The position numbers and the translations under genes were made by a program. The notes beneath the pieces are model-generated. The model was not told the origin of the DNA. It made no database searches and saw nothing but the letters and a program-made list of their open reading frames with translations. Shown here in pieces: positions 5,857 to 7,770 of a DNA stretch of 7,770 nucleotides. Each line of letters starts with the position of its first letter. Position 1 is the first letter of the stretch. The stretch is from an uncultured Clostridia bacterium (GTDB lineage: Bacteria; Bacillota; Clostridia; TANB77; CAG-508). The stretch is from contig CAKPHJ010000041.1 of the NCBI GenBank assembly GCA_934157205.1, positions 1-7,770 of the forward strand, in the 5' to 3' direction.

Positions 5857-5980
5857 ATAAGTGTGCATTTTATAAAACTTACCGCCTGGTCTCTGCCATG
5901 ACATACTCCACCAAAGTTCCCTCCAATACTTTCTTGTACTGTAGCCACATTCGGTTTCAACGCTTAATTCATGCTTTTCA

Positions 5981-6009
5981 ATTATACTATAGTTTGTAAT
6001 TTATGTCAA
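5981..6009 (-). promoter_or_regulatory. Sigma-A promoter of the S10 operon
   Basis: On the minus strand a perfect -35 TTGACA (6009-6004) is followed by exactly 17 nt and a perfect -10 TATAAT (5986-5981). The upstream flank is A/T-rich. The predicted transcription start is near 5975-5973, giving a leader of about 237 nt before rpsJ. Two exact consensus hexamers at ideal spacing, just after a terminator and before a major ribosomal operon, make this a very strong call without any transcript data. Confidence 0.9.
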
Positions 6010-6020
6010 TGCTTTTTTAT

Positions 6021-6035
6021 ACTTTTTGAAAAAGT
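6021..6035. repeat. 15-bp interrupted palindrome upstream of the S10 promoter
   Basis: ACTTTTT-G-AAAAAGT, two 7-bp arms around one base, lies 12 bp upstream of the -35 hexamer, in an A+T-rich stretch. It could act as an UP-like element that contacts RNA polymerase alpha subunits, or as an operator. It could also be chance in such A/T-rich sequence. The symmetry is directly visible; the function is not. Confidence 0.4.
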
Positions 6036-6039
6036 TTAC

Positions 6040-6073
6040 AAAAAAAATGTAGCCATAAAAGCTACATTTTTTT
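6040..6073 (-). terminator. Intrinsic terminator of the rpsB-tsf unit
   Basis: A perfect 13-bp inverted repeat (arms 6073-6061 and 6053-6041) encloses a 7-nt loop (UUUUAUG in RNA). The core is AUGUAGC/GCUACAU, flanked by A and U runs, and the 3' arm ends in a run of eight U residues (6047-6040) on the minus strand. The tsf TAA stop (6074-6072) overlaps the start of the stem. The flanking A/U runs make it look bidirectional, but no gene converges from the left. It cleanly separates rpsB-tsf from the S10 promoter about 30 nt downstream. Confidence 0.9.
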
Positions 6074-6950
6074 ATTTTAATTGTTTCATAACTTCTTCTG
6101 CAAAGTTTTCTTCTTTCTTTTCAATACCTTCGCCTTTTTCAAATCTTGCAAATTCTGTTACTTCTGCATTATTTTCTTTTAAAAGTTGAGAAACTTTAAT
6201 ATCTGGATTTTTAACAAAAGCTTGATCTACTAAGCATATTTCACTATAGAATTTTCCAATTCTTCCTTGTACTATTTTTTCAGCAATTGCTTCTGGTTTT
6301 CCTTCATTCATAGTTTGAGCTTTTAAAATTTCTTTTTCTTTTTCAAGTCTTTCTGCAGGTACAGATTGTTCATTTAAATATTCAGGTTTTGCTGCAGCAA
6401 TTTGCATGCATATATCTTTTGCTACTTCTTTGTTTCCTTGTTTCATGTTTACTAAAACAGCTATTTTTCCATCACCATGAATATATTTTTCTACTAATCC
6501 TTCTGATTCAAATCTAGCAAATCTTCTTATATTTAAGTTTTCACCTATTGTTGCAATTTTTTCTACTAATACTTCTTTAACTGTTTTACCAGGTACTTCT
6601 ATTGAATCTTGAGCTAATAATTCTTCTATATCTTTTGGATTTTTTTCTACAACTTGTTTTGCTACGTTTATTACAAATGTTTTAAATTCTTCGTTTTTAG
6701 CAACAAAGTCTGTTTCTGAGTTTACTTCAACTATTGCTCCAATTTTTGAATCTTCAGAAATATAAGCATCTACTAGTCCTTCTGCAGCTATTCTTCCAGA
6801 TTTTTTAGCAGCTTTTGCAATTCCTCTTTCTCTTAATAGTTCAATGGCTTTTTCCATATCTCCATCTGTTTCTGTTAAAACTTTTTTGCAGTCCATCATT
6901 CCTGCTCCTGTTTTTTCTCTAAGTTCTTTTACTAAACTAGCTGTAACCAT
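6072..6950 (-). CDS. tsf: Elongation factor Ts (EF-Ts)
   Basis: EF-Ts is the cytoplasmic guanine-nucleotide exchange factor that releases GDP from EF-Tu so that it can rebind GTP and aminoacyl-tRNA. From the ATG at 6950 the protein has 292 residues, the usual full length. The N-terminal UBA-like domain (about 1-52) begins MVTASLVKELREKTGAGMMD. The core carries the signature ETDFVAKN with Thr80-Asp81-Phe82-Val83, the motif that inserts into EF-Tu to displace Mg2+. A helical dimerization region and a C-terminal subdomain with LVDQAFVKNPD follow. The start is chosen from the AAGGAGG at 6965-6959 and from family N-termini. The TAA stop lies inside the 5' arm of the terminator hairpin. It is co-oriented with rpsB and probably co-transcribed through a partially terminating spacer. 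Nothing in the protein looks abnormal. Confidence 0.97.
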   Translation of the reverse strand: MVTASLVKELREKTGAGMMDCKKVLTETDGDMEKAIELLRERGIAKAAKKSGRIAAEGLVDAYISEDSKIGAIVEVNSETDFVAKNEEFKTFVINVAKQVVEKNPKDIEELLAQDSIEVPGKTVKEVLVEKIATIGENLNIRRFARFESEGLVEKYIHGDGKIAVLVNMKQGNKEVAKDICMQIAAAKPEYLNEQSVPAERLEKEKEILKAQTMNEGKPEAIAEKIVQGRIGKFYSEICLVDQAFVKNPDIKVSQLLKENNAEVTEFARFEKGEGIEKKEENFAEEVMKQLK

Positions 6951-6958
6951 TATTTTTT

Positions 6959-6965
6959 CCTCCTT
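6959..6965 (-). promoter_or_regulatory. Shine-Dalgarno of tsf (decides the start)
   Basis: AAGGAGG lies 8 nt before the ATG at 6950. The frame stays open upstream to an ATG at 7004, but those 18 extra codons run through the intergenic hairpin and this SD and do not resemble EF-Ts. The SD fixes the start at 6950. Confidence 0.9.
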
Positions 6966-6971
6966 ATAATT

Positions 6972-7024
6972 AAAAAACATTCCTTCTTTACGGGCTTTTC
7001 CCATTAAGAGTAAGGAATGTTCCC
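6972..7024 (-). terminator. rpsB-tsf intergenic hairpin with U tract (possible attenuator)
   Basis: The minus-strand RNA can form a perfect 10-bp stem, AACAUUCCUU (7021-7012) with AAGGAAUGUU (6985-6976), that can extend outward through three G-U pairs. The 26-nt apical part holds a small nested hairpin, GGG-AAAAG-CCC (7002-6992). The 3' arm runs into six U residues (6977-6972). The tsf SD begins only 6 nt later. The form is that of an intrinsic terminator. Because tsf has no evident promoter of its own here, partial termination that sets the S2:EF-Ts ratio, or an mRNA-processing/stability hairpin, is the likely role. The role is inferred. Confidence 0.55.
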
Positions 7025-7045
7025 TTATTTATTGTTTTATTTTAT

Positions 7046-7770
7046 TTATGCATCTTTGTTTTCTTCATTGTTTTCAACAACTTCTTCAATGCTTGTTGCT
7101 TCTTCGTTTTCTGCAACTTGTTCTTGAGCTTCAGCATCAAAGCTTTCACCTTGTCTGCCTTCAATAACAGCATTAGCCATAACATCTGCTATTAATTTTA
7201 CTGCTCTTATTGCATCATCGTTTCCTGGTATTGGGTAATCTAGTTCTTCTGGATTGCAGTTTGTATCAACTAGACCAACTACAGGTATTCCTAATTTTTT
7301 AGCTTCTAATATAGCTATTCTTTCTTTTTTAGGATCAACTAAGAATATAACTCCTGGTAATTTGTCCATTTCTTTAATTCCACCAAGATTTTTTTCTAAT
7401 TTTTCCATTTCTTTTTTCAATAATATTACTTCTTTTTTAGGTAATACATCAAATGTTCCATCTTCTTGCATTGTTTCTAAGTCTTTTAATCTTTGTACTC
7501 TTGTTCTGATTGTTTCAAAGTTAGTTAACATTCCACCTAACCATCTTTGATCAACATAGTACATTCCACATTTTAATGCTGCTTCTTTCATGCATTCTTG
7601 TGCTTGTTTTTTTGTACCAACAAATAATATTGTTTTTCCTTCTTCTGATTGTTCTTTAACGAATTCATATGCTTCGTCTAATTTTTTTGATGTTTTTTGT
7701 AAATCGATTATATGGATTCCATTTCTAGCTTGGAATATGTATTCAGCCATTTTAGGGTTCCATCTTCTAG
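7046..7770 (-). CDS. rpsB: 30S ribosomal protein S2 (5' end cut by window edge)
   Basis: S2 is a late-assembling small-subunit protein that helps bind S1 and mRNA on the 30S solvent side. The reading frame is open to the right edge: codons before the Met at 7750 read RRWNPK, which continues the family motif RRWNPKMAEYIF. That Met is therefore internal, and roughly 20 N-terminal residues lie outside the window. Visible hallmarks are RNGIHIIDLQKT, the QRWLGGMLTNFETI segment, a Lys/Glu-rich coiled-coil region, and the conserved VDTNCNPEELDYPIPGNDDA stretch near the C-terminus. The protein ends in an acidic Glu/Asn-rich tail of about 30 residues, common in Firmicutes S2. The stop is TAA. It is followed by tsf, the usual partner, across a 95-nt spacer with a hairpin. 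Identification is very secure; only the true start is unseen. Confidence 0.97.
   Translation of the reverse strand, partial: RRWNPKMAEYIFQARNGIHIIDLQKTSKKLDEAYEFVKEQSEEGKTILFVGTKKQAQECMKEAALKCGMYYVDQRWLGGMLTNFETIRTRVQRLKDLETMQEDGTFDVLPKKEVILLKKEMEKLEKNLGGIKEMDKLPGVIFLVDPKKERIAILEAKKLGIPVVGLVDTNCNPEELDYPIPGNDDAIRAVKLIADVMANAVIEGRQGESFDAEAQEQVAENEEATSIEEVVENNEENKDA

Larger units (their letters stand above)
5738..5974 (-). promoter_or_regulatory. Structured 5' leader of the S10 operon (candidate autoregulatory RNA)
   Basis: This is the untranslated region between the promoter and rpsJ. Its first part (5955-5881) is noticeably G-richer than anything around it. Visible pairings, in RNA order: a possible closing helix ACCG/CGGU (5955-5952 with 5884-5881); hairpin CAGUAC/GUAUUG with loop AAGAAA (5941-5936 with 5929-5924); UUUGGU/ACCAGG (5915-5910 with 5890-5885); GGUAAGU/ACUUAUC (5883-5877 with 5862-5856), which competes with the first helix; a terminator-like hairpin (5856-5826); CAC/GUG with flanking A/U pairs (5810-5791); and the rpsJ start-site hairpin (5778-5739). 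In other bacteria S10 leaders bind L4 to repress their own operon. A similar role here is inference, and the ligand is unknown. Two small open frames in the leader lack convincing ribosome sites and are not called as genes. Confidence 0.65.

Noticed and set aside
5764..5904. 46-codon minus-strand open frame in the S10 leader starting at ATG 5904
   Set aside because: It crosses the terminator hairpin, resembles no known family, and its nearest SD-like purines are either about 14 nt or 1 nt from the ATG. It looks like chance in non-coding RNA.
5779..5916. Long-range pairing of CUUUGG (5916-5911) with CCAAAG (5784-5779) as an antiterminator
   Set aside because: Six base pairs over more than 125 nt is weak and expected by chance; without comparative data it is not supported.
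5881..5925. T-box riboswitch, suggested by GGTGGA-like bases in the leader
   Set aside because: The conserved T-box bulge sequence (UGGNACC) with its terminator context is not present, and the downstream genes are ribosomal proteins, not amino-acid or tRNA-synthetase genes.
6951..7004. 18-codon N-terminal extension of tsf from an upstream ATG
   Set aside because: It runs through the intergenic hairpin and the SD, has no EF-Ts similarity, and the AAGGAGG at 6965-6959 fixes the start at 6950.
7748..7750. ATG at 7750 as the rpsB start
   Set aside because: Upstream codons read RRWNPK in the same frame and match the S2 family, so the Met is internal and the gene continues off the window.
1..7750. 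Recoded UGA (code 4), because all 14 visible stops are TAA or TAG
   Set aside because: Trp codons checked (for example in rplW and rpsB) are TGG and no internal TGA is needed. Absence of TGA stops fits simple A/T-rich stop preference.

Overview
The window is a strongly A+T-rich, gene-dense block of translation genes, all read from the minus strand, so transcription runs from high to low coordinates. Strong Shine-Dalgarno (SD) sequences of the AAGGAGG type, a consensus sigma-A promoter, TAA/TAG stops only, AGA/TTA/AAA-rich codon use and the protein sequences point to a low-GC Firmicute, most likely a member of the Clostridia. This placement is inferred from sequence character, not from a database search.

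Right part (about 7770 to 6040): rpsB (ribosomal protein S2, 5' end cut by the window edge) is followed by tsf (elongation factor Ts). A hairpin with a U tract lies between them, and a strong intrinsic terminator overlaps the tsf stop codon. This is a self-contained rpsB-tsf unit. Its position directly before the S10 operon is unusual, because in most Firmicutes the str genes (rpsL-rpsG-fusA-tuf) sit there.

Leader (about 6010 to 5738): a perfect TTGACA-N17-TATAAT promoter starts a predicted untranslated leader of about 237 nt. It contains a G-rich region that can fold, a terminator-like hairpin with five U residues, an alternative pairing that would exclude that hairpin, and an 8-bp inverted repeat that places the rpsJ SD in a loop. 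This looks like a cis-regulatory RNA controlling the whole S10 operon. It is the most interesting element in the window.

S10 operon (5737 to 9): rpsJ-rplC-rplD-rplW-rplB-rpsS-rplV-rpsC-rplP-rpmC-rpsQ-rplN, in the canonical bacterial order, with rplX expected just beyond the left edge. Most junctions are tight: TAATG overlaps at rplD/rplW and rpsC/rplP, and zero spacing at rpmC/rpsQ. Three looser junctions hold structure: 65 nt between rpsJ and rplC, 174 nt between rplW and rplB with two tandem related hairpins, and 82 nt between rpsS and rplV with a long A+T palindrome and a possible SD-blocking pairing.

Together the genes supply small-subunit proteins S2, S3, S10, S17 and S19, large-subunit proteins L2, L3, L4, L14, L16, L22, L23 and L29, and the EF-Tu nucleotide-exchange factor. 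No mobile element, CRISPR array, tRNA, rRNA or foreign gene is visible. The coding content is ordinary; the novelty, if any, lies in the non-coding regulatory segments.
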